From contig NZ_CP084712.1 in the NCBI RefSeq assembly GCF_023822045.1, positions 3,410,001 through 3,474,000 of the forward strand: DNA of 64,000 nucleotides. The letters are read 5' to 3'. Below the pieces are notes generated by a model. The model was given only the letters and a program-made list of their open reading frames with translations. It had not been told where the DNA came from and did not search any database. The translations under genes were made by a program, and so were the position numbers. The stretch comes from Sphingopyxis sp. USTB-05 (GTDB lineage: Bacteria > Pseudomonadota > Alphaproteobacteria > Sphingomonadales > Sphingomonadaceae). Of this stretch, positions 41,912 to 50,676 are shown one piece after another. Every line of letters begins with the position of its first letter. Within the stretch, counting starts at the first letter, position 1.

Positions 41912-43089
41912 AAGCCGTACACCAAAGTAAAGCGCGTCTGGGTGTCGACGCTTTCGATCCCCGGCGGCGGGCTCGTGTCGATCTGCGCCGAATAGGCAAT
42001 CCGCGCCGACAGCGCGCCGGTCAGCTTGGCGCTGAGCGCGGTCTGCGAACTGGTCGACCCGTTAGCTTCGCCGATGATCGTCGATGCGACCTGCGTCAGC
42101 CGCAGCGTCGGCGATATCTGCCAGCCGAAATCGAGCCCCGCGAGCGCGGTCAGTTCGGTGTCCTCTTCGCCGCTGACGAAATCGGTCTGGCGGAACGCCG
42201 GTCCGCCTTTCAGGCTGAGCGTCATCTTCTTGTTGTCGATCACCTTGTAACCGAGCCCGCCCGACAGGTTCCAGCGCGTGTCATATCCAAGGATGCGATC
42301 ATGTTCCCAGCGGCCGAGGCCGTAGGCAAAGGTGCGGTCGTTGATCCGATATTGCGGTTCCACCTCGGCCAGATAGCGTTCGACCGACGTCTGGCCATTG
42401 GTGCGCTGATAGTCGGCCTGCGCGCGCATCTTGTGCGTCCAGTCGATCCCCTTGCGCGCCAGCGCTAGGCCGGCGCTCAGCCCGACGGATTCGGTGTTGC
42501 CGCTGCTCTGCGACGCGCCGATCTGCCCTTCGCCCTTCCAGTTCTGCCAGAATTTCGCGGCCGCCAGTTTCGCGCGTTCGGCCGCCGCCACCTCGTCGCG
42601 CAGCCGCTTGCGTTCGGCGCGATAGGCGAGCAGCCGTTCCTCGATCTCCGCCGCATTCTCGGGATTGGTTTCCTTCGCGAGCTTGCCGACCGCCTCGACA
42701 TCGGCATCCTTCGCGCTCGCCATCGCGGCCGCCAGCATATTGCCTATCGGGTCGGGCGGCGTCTCCGGCGGATGCCCGCTGCGATAATAAGCGAGCAGCG
42801 CGTCGATCTCGCCGATATTGGCGGGATTGGTCCGCCGGGCGAATTTTGCCACCGCCTCGACATCGTCATTGTCGCCGCTCGCGAAGGCGGCGTCGATCAT
42901 CGCGCGCACCGCAACGGGCAGATCGGGATCGAGCGGCACGAGCGCGGTCGGGATCGGATTGCCCAGCACCGGATCGACGAGCAACGGGTTCGGCTGAAGC
43001 GACTCTTCGGGATCCTGCATCGCGTGCGCCGACGGAATGGCGAGAGCAAATGGCAGGCAAAGCGCGGCCAGTCGGGGGAGAGCTGTCAC
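41908..43089 (-). CDS. DUF481 (YdiY-like) outer-membrane protein
   Basis: A 393-residue exported protein: signal peptide (1-23, AHA), then a segment with two similar units, ASGDNDDVEAVAKFARRTNPANIGEID and SAKDADVEAVGKLAKETNPENAAEIE, a basic coiled region, and from about 175 a DUF481 beta-barrel ending in FTLVYGF. DUF481/YdiY proteins are induced by salt or acid in enterobacteria. The duplicated VEAV-NP unit before the barrel is a sphingomonad-type extension that may project into the periplasm. Confidence 0.88.
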   Translation of the reverse strand: MTALPRLAALCLPFALAIPSAHAMQDPEESLQPNPLLVDPVLGNPIPTALVPLDPDLPVAVRAMIDAAFASGDNDDVEAVAKFARRTNPANIGEIDALLAYYRSGHPPETPPDPIGNMLAAAMASAKDADVEAVGKLAKETNPENAAEIEERLLAYRAERKRLRDEVAAAERAKLAAAKFWQNWKGEGQIGASQSSGNTESVGLSAGLALARKGIDWTHKMRAQADYQRTNGQTSVERYLAEVEPQYRINDRTFAYGLGRWEHDRILGYDTRWNLSGGLGYKVIDNKKMTLSLKGGPAFRQTDFVSGEEDTELTALAGLDFGWQISPTLRLTQVASTIIGEANGSTSSQTALSAKLTGALSARIAYSAQIDTSPPPGIESVDTQTRFTLVYGF

Positions 43090-43221
43090 CGAAGACGTCC
43101 TTCTCTGGGGGCAGAAGCCGGGTTCGTTCGATCGTTCGCGCGGGGCCGGTACGCGAACGGTGCGCCCCTATAACCCGAATGTTGCTGGCATTTCCACCCC
43201 GCGTCCCCCATCTGCAAACCT

Positions 43222-43497
43222 ATGCTCATCGCGCTCATCGCCATTTTCTGTGCCGGGGTCGGCAATTTCGCGATGCATCGCGCCTTCATGGAAAGCGACG
43301 ATCCGCTGATCCAGCAGATGGTGAAGCCGCTCGCGGACAAGGTCGGGCCGAACATCACCTACGTCTTCGAATTCCTGCTGCTCGTCGGCGCGATGGCGAT
43401 CGCGACGCGAAACTGGTTCACCGCGCTGATGCTCTATGGCCTCTACACCATCTTCAACGCGATGGCGTTCAGTTGGATCATGCAAAGACCGCGATAA
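43222..43497 (+). CDS. Small hypothetical membrane protein
   Basis: A 91-residue protein with three hydrophobic helices: MLIALIAIFCAGVGNFAMH, ITYVFEFLLLVGAMAIA and ALMLYGLYTIFNAMAFSWIM, joined by a polar stretch (ESDDPLIQQMVKPLADKVGP). Composition and third-position GC fit the genome, so it is likely real. It is divergent from the DUF481 gene and convergent with the TraB/GumN gene. No function can be assigned. Confidence 0.75.
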   Translation: MLIALIAIFCAGVGNFAMHRAFMESDDPLIQQMVKPLADKVGPNITYVFEFLLLVGAMAIATRNWFTALMLYGLYTIFNAMAFSWIMQRPR

Positions 43498-43504
43498 GTC
43501 GCGC

Positions 43505-44440
43505 CTACCAGGCGGGGCCGGTGATCGGCAGCCCCTGCGCCTTCAGCAGGTCGAGCACCCCGCCGTCTTCGGCAAGGATGCGCAGCGGAACGACCGCAAG
43601 CGTCACGCCGGGTTGCGCGGTCGCCTCGCGGATCGCACCGACCCAGGTCTGACGCAGTTCGGGGCCGAAGCCGTCGTTGGTCCACGGCCAGCAGCGCCCG
43701 AGTGCCTCTTCGAGCGGGCTCGCCATCACCGCGGGAACATCGAACTCGGTCCATGCGCGCCCGCGCTCCATCACGATATCGCCGCCCGCTTCCGTCGCCG
43801 CCATCGCGGCTTCCAGGCATGGGATGTGCGTTTCGGGCGCTGCGGCGAACAGATTGTCGAGCATGTCCTCGCCGCGCACCTCGCCGACGGGGCGGGTTGG
43901 AATCTTCGACTGCCGCGCCGCCTTGCGCACGACGTCGGAGGCGTCGTCGGCGCTGTCCTTGTTGAAGGAAAGCCGCTTCGACAAAAGGTCGAACGCCGTC
44001 ATCAGGAAATTCGAGCGCGCATAATCCTGATCGAACCGCGTTTCGAGCGCACGAAGCCGCTTGAGCTGATCGGCGGTCAGATAGTCGGCGGCGACGCGCC
44101 CCTTCGGTAATTTGGTGAGCCCGCCGCCCTTGAAGATCAGCCGCAAGATGTCGCCCGGCGACACTTTCGCCTTGGTGCCTAGGATGACGCGCTGCGCCCG
44201 GTCGGTCGCGCCTTCCAGCCGTTCGGGGCGCCAGGGCGTGGCTTTCGGAACCGCCGCGATCTCGCCGACGAGGATGACGACGCCGGCGCGCGTCTCGATC
44301 GTCCACATCGGCGCGCCCGATCGGCGTGCGGTGACGACGATCTCTTCATTGGCCTCGTCGGTGGCCGCCGGCTCGTTTGCCCAAAGGGGAACGGGCATCG
44401 CGACGATCGCGACGCCCAACCAGAAACCGGACCCGCGCAT
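43505..44440 (-). CDS. TraB/GumN family protein, exported
   Basis: A 311-residue protein whose ATG shares a base with the stop of the preceding MBL gene (TGATG). A signal peptide (1-20, ending WA) and the TraB/GumN fold follow: VTARRSGAPMWTIETRAGVVILVGEI at the start, a long helical middle, and a C-terminal WVGAIREATAQPGVTLAVVPLRILAEDGGVLDLLKAQGLPI. The family includes the TiKi/Wnt protease and bacterial GumN, a predicted metalloprotease of unknown substrate. Many bacterial copies lack experimental proof. Confidence 0.85.
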   Translation of the reverse strand: MRGSGFWLGVAIVAMPVPLWANEPAATDEANEEIVVTARRSGAPMWTIETRAGVVILVGEIAAVPKATPWRPERLEGATDRAQRVILGTKAKVSPGDILRLIFKGGGLTKLPKGRVAADYLTADQLKRLRALETRFDQDYARSNFLMTAFDLLSKRLSFNKDSADDASDVVRKAARQSKIPTRPVGEVRGEDMLDNLFAAAPETHIPCLEAAMAATEAGGDIVMERGRAWTEFDVPAVMASPLEEALGRCWPWTNDGFGPELRQTWVGAIREATAQPGVTLAVVPLRILAEDGGVLDLLKAQGLPITGPAW

Positions 44441-45579
44441 CACGCTACCCCGTGATACCACCACACGCCGTCGCGGTCTTCGCGCTTCACGCGACCCTCG
44501 ACTTCAAGCCGCTTCAGATGCGCGAGCGCCTCGCCCGTCGCCAGCCCCTGATTATGCTCGCCGATCGGGCGGTTGAAGAGCAGGGGAAAGCTGTCGACCG
44601 CGCGCATCGGCGACTTCGCCGCCGCTTCGGCCAGATTATAGAGCCGCATCCGGTGCTCGTCGCGCAGCGCCATCAGGCGGACGTGCAGCCCCTTGAACGG
44701 CTCGCCATGCGCGGGACAGGTAACGACATCGGCAGGCACCGTGGCGAGCAATTTGTCGATCGACGCGAGCCACTCGCCCAGGGGATCGGCGTCGGGTTCG
44801 GTGATGTTGACCGACACGTTCGAACTGATCCGCGGCAGCACCTGATCGCCCGAGACGAGCACGCCCTCTTTCTCGTTCCACAGGCACGCATGTTCGGGGC
44901 TATGCCCCGACCCGGTGACGACGCGCCAGCGATGCACGCCCATGTCGAGCGTCTCGCCGTCCGCGATCCGCACATAGGATCGCGGCAGCGTGAAGATCAT
45001 GCGCTGGAACATGTTCCAGCCGCGGCTGCGCTGCGTCTCGATCGCGGCCTCGTCCCACCCTGCGGCGCGCGACTGGGTGAGCACCTCGTCGGGCGCGGTA
45101 TCGGAAGAATCGGCGACGATCGCGCGCGCGGTGAGCATCTCGCCGCGTGTCATCCACAGCTTCACATCCTGCTTCTTCGCGATCCAGCCCGCGAGGCCGA
45201 TATGGTCGGGGTGCAGGTGCGTGCCGATGACGCGCGTGATGCGCTTGTCCTTCAGCGCCCCGGCATAAAGCGCCTTCCACGCATCGGAGCACATGGTCAG
45301 GCAGATGCCGGTATCGACGACGGCTACGCCGCCCTCCTCCCCATTGGCATCGTCGTCGAGAAGCCAGCTGTTGATATGGCCCAGCGACCCCGGCATCGGG
45401 ATGCGTGCCCAACTGATCCCGTTCGCGATGCGGATCGTCTCGCCCGCGCCGGGCGCAGCCTCGCCCCATGGATAGGTGAGGCCCGCGTGACTGGTCGCGG
45501 TAAAGCTGTCGTCCTGGGTCAGCGAGGCATCCGGCGAACCGCTGGCCGCCGGAATATTATCCTCGTCACCTTGACCCAT
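44440..45579 (-). CDS. MBL-fold metallo-hydrolase
   Basis: A 379-residue protein of the metallo-beta-lactamase fold. After a 40-residue polar lead it has WLLDDD...GVAVVDTGI, then the metal motif THLHPDHIGLAG at 120-131 (HxHxDH), and later GSGHSPEHACLW with a ligand His and a C-terminal winged-helix-like part (LKRLEVEGRVKREDRDG). This arrangement with a winged-helix tail is typical of LACTB2-like hydrolases acting on RNA or thioesters. Translationally coupled to the TraB/GumN gene. Confidence 0.88.
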   Translation of the reverse strand: MGQGDEDNIPAASGSPDASLTQDDSFTATSHAGLTYPWGEAAPGAGETIRIANGISWARIPMPGSLGHINSWLLDDDANGEEGGVAVVDTGICLTMCSDAWKALYAGALKDKRITRVIGTHLHPDHIGLAGWIAKKQDVKLWMTRGEMLTARAIVADSSDTAPDEVLTQSRAAGWDEAAIETQRSRGWNMFQRMIFTLPRSYVRIADGETLDMGVHRWRVVTGSGHSPEHACLWNEKEGVLVSGDQVLPRISSNVSVNITEPDADPLGEWLASIDKLLATVPADVVTCPAHGEPFKGLHVRLMALRDEHRMRLYNLAEAAAKSPMRAVDSFPLLFNRPIGEHNQGLATGEALAHLKRLEVEGRVKREDRDGVWWYHGVA

Positions 45580-45593
45580 CTCAACCTCCCGTT

Positions 45594-45673
45594 GTCATTG
45601 CGAGGAGCGAAGCGACGCGGCAATCCATGATTGCGTAAACCGCACTGGATTGCTTCGCTTCGCTCGCAATGAC
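45594..45673. repeat. Palindromic intergenic repeat, family A, copy 2
   Basis: The ends are GTCATTGCGAGGAGCGAAGC and GCTTCGCTTCGCTCGCAATGAC with GCAATCCA and TGGATTGC inside, nearly the same as the copy at 2.4 kb. It lies between the trcR 3' end and the MBL gene start, both minus strand. A full-length fold would make a hairpin of about 30 paired bases, so it could terminate trcR transcription or protect its end. Confidence 0.85.
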
Positions 45674-45701
45674 GAGCAAGGGGCAGATCGCAACCAAGCC
45701 G

Positions 45702-46361
45702 TCAGGCCTGTTCTTCGCTGGCCTCTTCGGCGGCGCGCGCTTCGTTCGCGGCGGTGCGTTCGGCGCGCAGCTCTTCCAGCAGCGCTTCGCGGTCGCCCTC
45801 GAAACGGCTGTCCTCGGGGGCCTTGATGCCCGCCTTCTTCGCCGCCTTGGCGACCAGCGCGTCGAGTTCGCGTTGCGAGCAGAGACCAAGCGTCACCGGA
45901 TCCTTCGGCACGATGTTCGCGCTGTTCCAGTGGCTGCGGTCGCGGATCGCGCCGATGGTGTTGCGCGTGGTGCCGATCAGCTTGCTGATCGCGCCGTCGG
46001 ACACTTCGGGGTGGTTCTTCAGAATCCACGCGATGCCGTCGGGCTTGTCCTGGCGCTTGCTGACCGGGGTATAGCGCGGGCCCCGGGTACGACGAATCGT
46101 GTCCTGCGCCTGCTTGCTCATCTTCAGCTTGTAATTGGGGTCCTTCTGTCCCTTGTCGATCTCTTCCATCGACAGCTCGTGCGCGCGGACAGGGTCGCGG
46201 CCGGTATATTTGGTCGCGGCGGTCTCGTCGGCGATCGCCTGCACTTCCAGGATATGGATGCCGCAATATTCGGCGATCTGCACAAAGGTCAGGCCGGTGT
46301 TGTCGACCAGCCAGGCGGCGGTCGCATGCGGCATCAGCGGGGTGGCGTCGGCATTGGCCAT
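45702..46361 (-). CDS. trcR: Cell cycle transcriptional regulator TrcR (DUF1013)
   Basis: A 219-residue DUF1013 protein. Starts MANADATPLMPHATAAWLVD; conserved parts are NTGLTFVQIAEYCGIHILEVQAIADE, a helix-turn-helix-like segment, and HPEVSDGAISKLIGTTRNTIGAIRDRSHWN, a second one. The C-terminal 40 residues are a Glu/Ala-rich helix. In Caulobacter-type bacteria this family is named TrcR and linked to cell-cycle transcription and RNA polymerase. It is well conserved in alphaproteobacteria. A terminator-like hairpin lies in its leader. Confidence 0.9.
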   Translation of the reverse strand: MANADATPLMPHATAAWLVDNTGLTFVQIAEYCGIHILEVQAIADETAATKYTGRDPVRAHELSMEEIDKGQKDPNYKLKMSKQAQDTIRRTRGPRYTPVSKRQDKPDGIAWILKNHPEVSDGAISKLIGTTRNTIGAIRDRSHWNSANIVPKDPVTLGLCSQRELDALVAKAAKKAGIKAPEDSRFEGDREALLEELRAERTAANEARAAEEASEEQA

Positions 46362-46391
46362 GACGAAAAGTCTCCAAGCGGAAATAATAAG

Positions 46392-46413
46392 GGCCGCCCC
46401 TCGCGGGGCGGCC
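46392..46413 (-). terminator. Terminator-like hairpin in the trcR leader
   Basis: On the minus strand GGCCGCCCC and GGGGCGGCC pair around a four-base loop, followed by TTATTATTT. This is the form of a rho-independent terminator, yet it sits about 30 bases upstream of the trcR start instead of behind a gene. It may be an attenuator, or the end of a small RNA transcribed from the region around 46.4-46.5 kb. Confidence 0.55.
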
Positions 46414-46437
46414 GTTCGGCGGCTGATGTAGACCTGT

Positions 46438-46453
46438 TTGCCCCATGGGGCAA
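46438..46453. promoter_or_regulatory. 16-bp palindrome in the trcR upstream region
   Basis: TTGCCCCATGGGGCAA is a perfect palindrome between the divergent genes trcR and the small secreted protein gene, upstream of the leader hairpin. It could be a protein-binding site or an RNA stem. Its binding factor is unknown. Confidence 0.4.
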
Positions 46454-46605
46454 GCATAAGGGTGAAAAGACCGCCGTTCGCGGGCGCCCCGCCCCTATGC
46501 GCAAATATTGTTGCCGCGCGATTTTGCTCAAGCTAATCAGTCTGACAGACACCCGGCCGCGCGGGGACGGCCGGAAACAGCAAGCCATTTGGGGGAAATA
46601 CGGTC

Positions 46606-46962
46606 ATGAAATATTTCGCAACGGCAGCCGTTCTGGCAGGCGGCCTCGCACTTGCCACCATGTCTGGTGCGACTGCGGCGCCCGCCGCGGCGCCGGCTAC
46701 GGCAACGGCGGACGGGATCGCCCGCCCCGACGTGCCCGCGATGTCGCGGGCTGAAATCCGTGCCTTCAATGCAAAGCTGCCCCCGAACCATCCCTATTAC
46801 ATCACCTGTCGCCAGTCGTCGGTCACGGGATCGCTGGCCAAGGTGACGCGGGTTTGCCTGACGCGCGAGGATCGCGAGCGGATTGCCCGCGATGCGCAGG
46901 ACGAGACCCACACCACGATCGACCGGTCGCGCGCCTCGGCCGGCTGCGATCCCTACTGCTAA
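46606..46962 (+). CDS. Small hypothetical exported protein
   Basis: A 118-residue protein with a signal peptide (about 1-24, ending TAA) and an Ala/Pro-rich lead. The mature part has four Cys-containing positions: YYITCRQSS, TRVCLTREDR and SAGCDPYC, so disulfides are likely. The RARxxF-like segment ends with TREDRERIARDAQDE. It is typical of small sphingomonad secreted proteins of unknown role. It is divergent from trcR and convergent with a lipoprotein gene. Confidence 0.8.
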   Translation: MKYFATAAVLAGGLALATMSGATAAPAAAPATATADGIARPDVPAMSRAEIRAFNAKLPPNHPYYITCRQSSVTGSLAKVTRVCLTREDRERIARDAQDETHTTIDRSRASAGCDPYC

Positions 46963-46965
46963 CAA

Positions 46966-46987
46966 GCTCGGGGCGCGGTAACCGAGC
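46966..46987. terminator. Possible bidirectional terminator
   Basis: GCTCGG and CCGAGC form a short inverted repeat around ten bases in the 30-base gap between two convergent genes. The stem is short and there is no U run on either strand, so the call is weak. Confidence 0.25.
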
Positions 46988-46993
46988 CCGCGC

Positions 46994-47560
46994 CTACGGA
47001 CCGCAGCGCCACAGCCCTGCGAAGACGCGCTGCGCGCCGTCGGCGCGGTCGGCGGTCAGCGTCGCGGGGCGCGGCGGCGACTCACCGCCGCCCTGCGCCG
47101 GGCCGACCAGCGCGATGCGAAGCTGCAGCCCCTTGCCAAAGAATTTGGTGCCCTTTGCCATCGCATCGAAACCGCCGTTCGCCGACACGGCTTCAATCGT
47201 ATCGCCGACCTTGACGATCCCGCGCGACGGGTCGGCCGAGGCGACGTCGCCCTGCGCGTGCAGGATCGGCTGCGCGGCTTCGTCGGCGGCAAAGCTGCAC
47301 GCAAGCTCGCCCTTCAGCTTCGCCCCGCCGACATCGGCTTCGGTCAGCGCCGCCAGTTCGATCGGCGACCCGTCGCCGCCGCGCGTCGGGATATCGACGG
47401 GTTTGATCGCGGGAACGGCGGGCTCGGCCGCTTTGCCCGCGGGCACGACGTCGCCGTCATAGGATGCGGTCGGCGCCTTTTCGGTTTCGGCGGGCTGGGA
47501 ACAGGCTGCAAGGACAAGGGAGAGCGCGGTGGCGGGCAGGAACAGGCTACGCATCTTCAT
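46994..47560 (-). CDS. Hypothetical lipoprotein
   Basis: A 188-residue lipoprotein: signal MKMRSLFLPATALSLVLAAC with Cys20, a low-complexity linker to about residue 75, then a beta-rich domain with LKGELACSFAADEAAQPILHAQGDV and GGFDAMAKGTKFFGKGLQLRIAL. No family was recognised, though similar lipoproteins occur across sphingomonads. It is followed by the quinone oxidoreductase gene on the same strand, but upstream in transcription it stands alone. Confidence 0.82.
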   Translation of the reverse strand: MKMRSLFLPATALSLVLAACSQPAETEKAPTASYDGDVVPAGKAAEPAVPAIKPVDIPTRGGDGSPIELAALTEADVGGAKLKGELACSFAADEAAQPILHAQGDVASADPSRGIVKVGDTIEAVSANGGFDAMAKGTKFFGKGLQLRIALVGPAQGGGESPPRPATLTADRADGAQRVFAGLWRCGP

Positions 47561-47634
47561 CGGGAGAGATCATCCTCTTTTGATTAGCCCCCCCGGTCGC
47601 CTAACCGCCGATCGATACCGAATGTTCCCTCGGC

Positions 47635-48636
47635 TCATCCCGCCGTCAGCACGATCTTCCCCACATGCTCGCCCGCCTGCATCCGCGCATGCGCGGCGCT
47701 TGCCTCGGCAAGCGGGAAGGTCTGGTCCATCGCCGGCTTCCATCGGCCCTCGGCAAGGCGCGGCCAAAGCGTGCGGTGAATCTCGTCGGCGAGCGACGCC
47801 TTGAAATCGGCGCTGCGCGCGCGGAGCGTCGAACCCGTCAGCGTCAGCCGGCGGCGCATCACATCGGCGATGTCGAACTCGCCCTTGGCGCCCCGCTGGA
47901 AAGCGATCGAGACATGGCGGCCGTCTTCGGCAAGGCAGGCAAGATTGCGCGGCAGATAATCGCCGCCGACCATGTCGAGCACGACGTCGACGCCCCTGCC
48001 ATTGGTAAAGCCCTTCACCGCCTCGACATAATCCTCCGCCGAATAGTCGACGGCAAGATCGGCGCCGAGAGCGGTCGCCGCGGCGCATTTCTCAGCGCTG
48101 CCGCAGGTCACGATGATCCGCACATCGAACAATTTGCAAAGGCCGATCGCGGTCGTGCCGATGCCGCTGGTGCCGCCATGGACCAGCACGGTCTCGCCGT
48201 CGCGGACATAGCCGCGCTCGAACAGATTATGCCACACGGTAAAGACGGTTTCGGGCAGCGCCGCCGCCTCTTCCATCGAAAAGCCCTTGGGCACCGGCAG
48301 GCAGCTACCGACCGGCGCGGTGCAATATTCGGCATAGCCGCCGCCCGCGATCAGCGCGCACACCGCCTGGCCGAGGAGTTCGGGATCGCCGCCCGGGCCG
48401 ACCGCGACCACCGTGCCCGCAACCTCCAGCCCGGGAAGGTCCGATGCGCCCGGCGGCGGCGGGTAAAAGCCCATGCGCTGCAACACGTCGGGGCGATTGA
48501 CCCCTGCGGCGGCGACGCGGATCAGCACTTCGCCGGGTCCGGGCTGCGGTACGGGCCGCGTCTGCGGTTGCAAAACCTCGGGTCCGCCGGGCTCGCTGAT
48601 GGCGATGGCGGTCATTTCTGCTGGCACGCTCGTCAC
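47635..48636 (-). CDS. NAD(P)H quinone oxidoreductase (MDR, PIG3 type)
   Basis: A 333-residue medium-chain reductase. From the GTG start it begins with VPAEMTAIAISEPGGPEVL; a later ATG at 48615 is possible, but homologues commonly keep the longer form. Features: GEVLIRVAAAGVNRPDVLQRMGFYPPPPGA (PIG3 hallmark), ETVLVHGGTSGIGTTAIGL (NADP loop) and GVDVVLDMVGG. Catalytic zinc ligands are absent, as expected for quinone reductases. It reduces quinones with NADPH. A GGGGGA ribosome site precedes the GTG. Confidence 0.9.
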   Translation of the reverse strand: MTSVPAEMTAIAISEPGGPEVLQPQTRPVPQPGPGEVLIRVAAAGVNRPDVLQRMGFYPPPPGASDLPGLEVAGTVVAVGPGGDPELLGQAVCALIAGGGYAEYCTAPVGSCLPVPKGFSMEEAAALPETVFTVWHNLFERGYVRDGETVLVHGGTSGIGTTAIGLCKLFDVRIIVTCGSAEKCAAATALGADLAVDYSAEDYVEAVKGFTNGRGVDVVLDMVGGDYLPRNLACLAEDGRHVSIAFQRGAKGEFDIADVMRRRLTLTGSTLRARSADFKASLADEIHRTLWPRLAEGRWKPAMDQTFPLAEASAAHARMQAGEHVGKIVLTAG

Positions 48637-48748
48637 TTGGTACAATCCCCCACTGGTCCACTCATTCCCGCACCCCTGCCCCGCCTTATTGACAGTGCTG
48701 CGACACGGGTCAACAGTCGCGCGCCTTTTCGGCCTCAGGATCAGGAGG

Positions 48749-48952
48749 ATGCGCGTGGACGATGACGACCTTCCCCGCCGCCGCGACGATGTGTTGACGG
48801 CGCTGACCAGACAGCCGCTCGATCCGCTGTCGGTCGACGAACTCGACGACCGCATCGCCGCGCTCGAGGGAGAGATTGCGCGCATCAAGGCGCATCGCAG
48901 CGCCGCGACGAGCCAGAAGGCCGCCGCCGAAGCGCTGTTCCGTAAGAGCTGA
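48749..48952 (+). CDS. DUF1192 family protein
   Basis: A 67-residue protein with a CAGGAGG ribosome site just before the ATG. It has the DUF1192 core, DPLSVDELDDRIAALEGEIARIKA, a helix with heptad-like spacing, after an acidic N-terminus (RVDDDDLPRRRDD), and ends in AAAEALFRKS. DUF1192 is a small alphaproteobacterial family of unknown function, probably a coiled-coil dimer. It is divergent from the quinone reductase gene and convergent with the peroxidase. Confidence 0.85.
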   Translation: MRVDDDDLPRRRDDVLTALTRQPLDPLSVDELDDRIAALEGEIARIKAHRSAATSQKAAAEALFRKS

Positions 48953-48998
48953 ACGGGAAATCGCCGACGCCCGCAAGGGACGCCGGCGACATCGCCCC

Positions 48999-50483
48999 TT
49001 ACGCGACCTCTGCGTAGCGAAGCAGGTCGATCATCCGAAAGTCGTCGCCTTTCTTCGAAGCGTCGACCGTCGGCAGGAACGGCTGCCATTCGGGGTCCTG
49101 CGACAGATAGGATCCCTTGTCGCCCTGTAGCAGCCCCAGGAACACCTCGGTGACGATCCGCGCCCCGACCGGCCCCAACCGCTCGCCATTTTGCGTCACC
49201 TGCGCCTCGCGCAGGATATAGAACCACAGCGGCGTCCGGTCGTCGAAACCATGCGGCTTGAGGTCGGCAAGATCGCCCTTCGACAATTCGGGCAGCTTCA
49301 TCGCGCGCGCCACCCGCTGTCCCGACGGCAGCGAAAAGGTCAGGTGGCGGAGCAGATTGCGCTGCGCGAGCGAGGCCGGGTTCGATTTCGCATCGGGGTT
49401 GGGCACGACCGATCCCGGCAGGCGGAACAACGAAGTCGACAAAGTGGAATCGATCTTCTTGTTCGGTTTCACATTGCCGTCGCTGAAATCGAAGAAGGTC
49501 GGCCAATCGACGAAGCGCCGCGGCGCGCGGCAGCCGCCCGACAGATCGTCGGGATCGTTCGGATCCGACGGCGTCGGGGTAAAGATCATCGCAAAGAACG
49601 GACTGCCGCCATTGCCGGTGAAATTCGCGCGATACGACGGCCGCACCTGGCTGTGCCCGAAACGATAGGCAGCGACCGAAAATTCGACCGGGATATAAGG
49701 CTCGTTGTGCCAGCTATAATATTTGCGGCCGTTCGTCAGCACATCGTCGACCACCGCGTCGCCGCACGTCTTGCGCAGGAATTCATGGACGATGATCCAC
49801 TGATAATGCCAGCGCACGATCCGCTGCGCCTCCGCGAAAATCTCGTCCGAACCGGTCAGCTTGATCTTGGTCTTCACATATTCGACGACTTCATTGTGAA
49901 ACTTCAGGAACGCGACCTGAAGCTGGCTGATGATCAGATTCTCGTCGTCGCGCGGGTCGCCGATCAGCGCGACTTTCTGGCTGTTGCGCGGCACGTCGAA
50001 CTTGTTCGCCGTCCCTGTCGGCTCGAGCAGGAACTTGCCGCCCTTGCCGCCCTGCGTGTCGTACAGATGCGGACTGCCGCCGGGTCCCGCGCCATACACA
50101 TTGTCGAGGCCAAGGCTTGGGGTGCGAAAATTGGCGATCTGTTCGGGATCGACCTGCCGCTCGAGGCTCGATGTCGGGTCAAAGGTCATATCATGGTCAA
50201 GGAATTGGCCGAGAAAGGTGAACCCCGCAGTCAGCGTCGGATTGTCGCTATTCTTCGCCGAAAGCGCCGGGTTGGTGATCAGTTCGGCGGGGGTCTTGGT
50301 CAGATTGTCCTTGGCATCCATGATCCCGCCCACCTTGCCGATTTCCATCAGCGCGGCGCGTACATCGGGGGTGTCGGCGGCAAAGGGCGGCAATTCGCCG
50401 AACATTCGGCCAAAGCGGCCAGCATCGGAATATTTGGAGCGCGGCGGAACGATGTCGCGCGGATATACGCCGTGACGAGGCAT
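48999..50483 (-). CDS. Animal-type haem peroxidase
   Basis: A 494-residue member of the peroxidase-cyclooxygenase superfamily. The distal haem His is H97 in FLGQFLDHDMTFD, with a Ca-binding Asp next to it; the proximal His is H277 in AYRFGHSQVRPSY. NLIISQLQVAFLKFHNEVV near 182-200 and LRHLTFSLPSGQRVARAM complete the fold. Such bacterial enzymes oxidise halides or organic substrates with H2O2. No signal peptide is seen and the start MPRHGVYPRD is polar, so it is probably cytoplasmic or released by another route. Confidence 0.9.
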   Translation of the reverse strand: MPRHGVYPRDIVPPRSKYSDAGRFGRMFGELPPFAADTPDVRAALMEIGKVGGIMDAKDNLTKTPAELITNPALSAKNSDNPTLTAGFTFLGQFLDHDMTFDPTSSLERQVDPEQIANFRTPSLGLDNVYGAGPGGSPHLYDTQGGKGGKFLLEPTGTANKFDVPRNSQKVALIGDPRDDENLIISQLQVAFLKFHNEVVEYVKTKIKLTGSDEIFAEAQRIVRWHYQWIIVHEFLRKTCGDAVVDDVLTNGRKYYSWHNEPYIPVEFSVAAYRFGHSQVRPSYRANFTGNGGSPFFAMIFTPTPSDPNDPDDLSGGCRAPRRFVDWPTFFDFSDGNVKPNKKIDSTLSTSLFRLPGSVVPNPDAKSNPASLAQRNLLRHLTFSLPSGQRVARAMKLPELSKGDLADLKPHGFDDRTPLWFYILREAQVTQNGERLGPVGARIVTEVFLGLLQGDKGSYLSQDPEWQPFLPTVDASKKGDDFRMIDLLRYAEVA

Positions 50484-50676
50484 GGCAGTCTCTCCTCTAT
50501 GGTTATGGTCTGGATTCGGGACGATCCACCCACCAAGGAGAGCTGGCATCCGCTGTTTTAGGCGCGAACCTGCGGACCGGATTGCGCCGATCCGCGCCCG
50601 GTCCCAAGATTTTAGGTGCCTAATTCGCGATTAACATGCCCGGTCGCGGCGGAATCGCGACGGAATGAGGGTTCGC

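Noticed and set aside
48637..49506. N-terminal extension of the quinone oxidoreductase frame
   Set aside because: The open frame runs into the DUF1192 and peroxidase genes; the reductase has its own start and ribosome site at about 48.63 kb.
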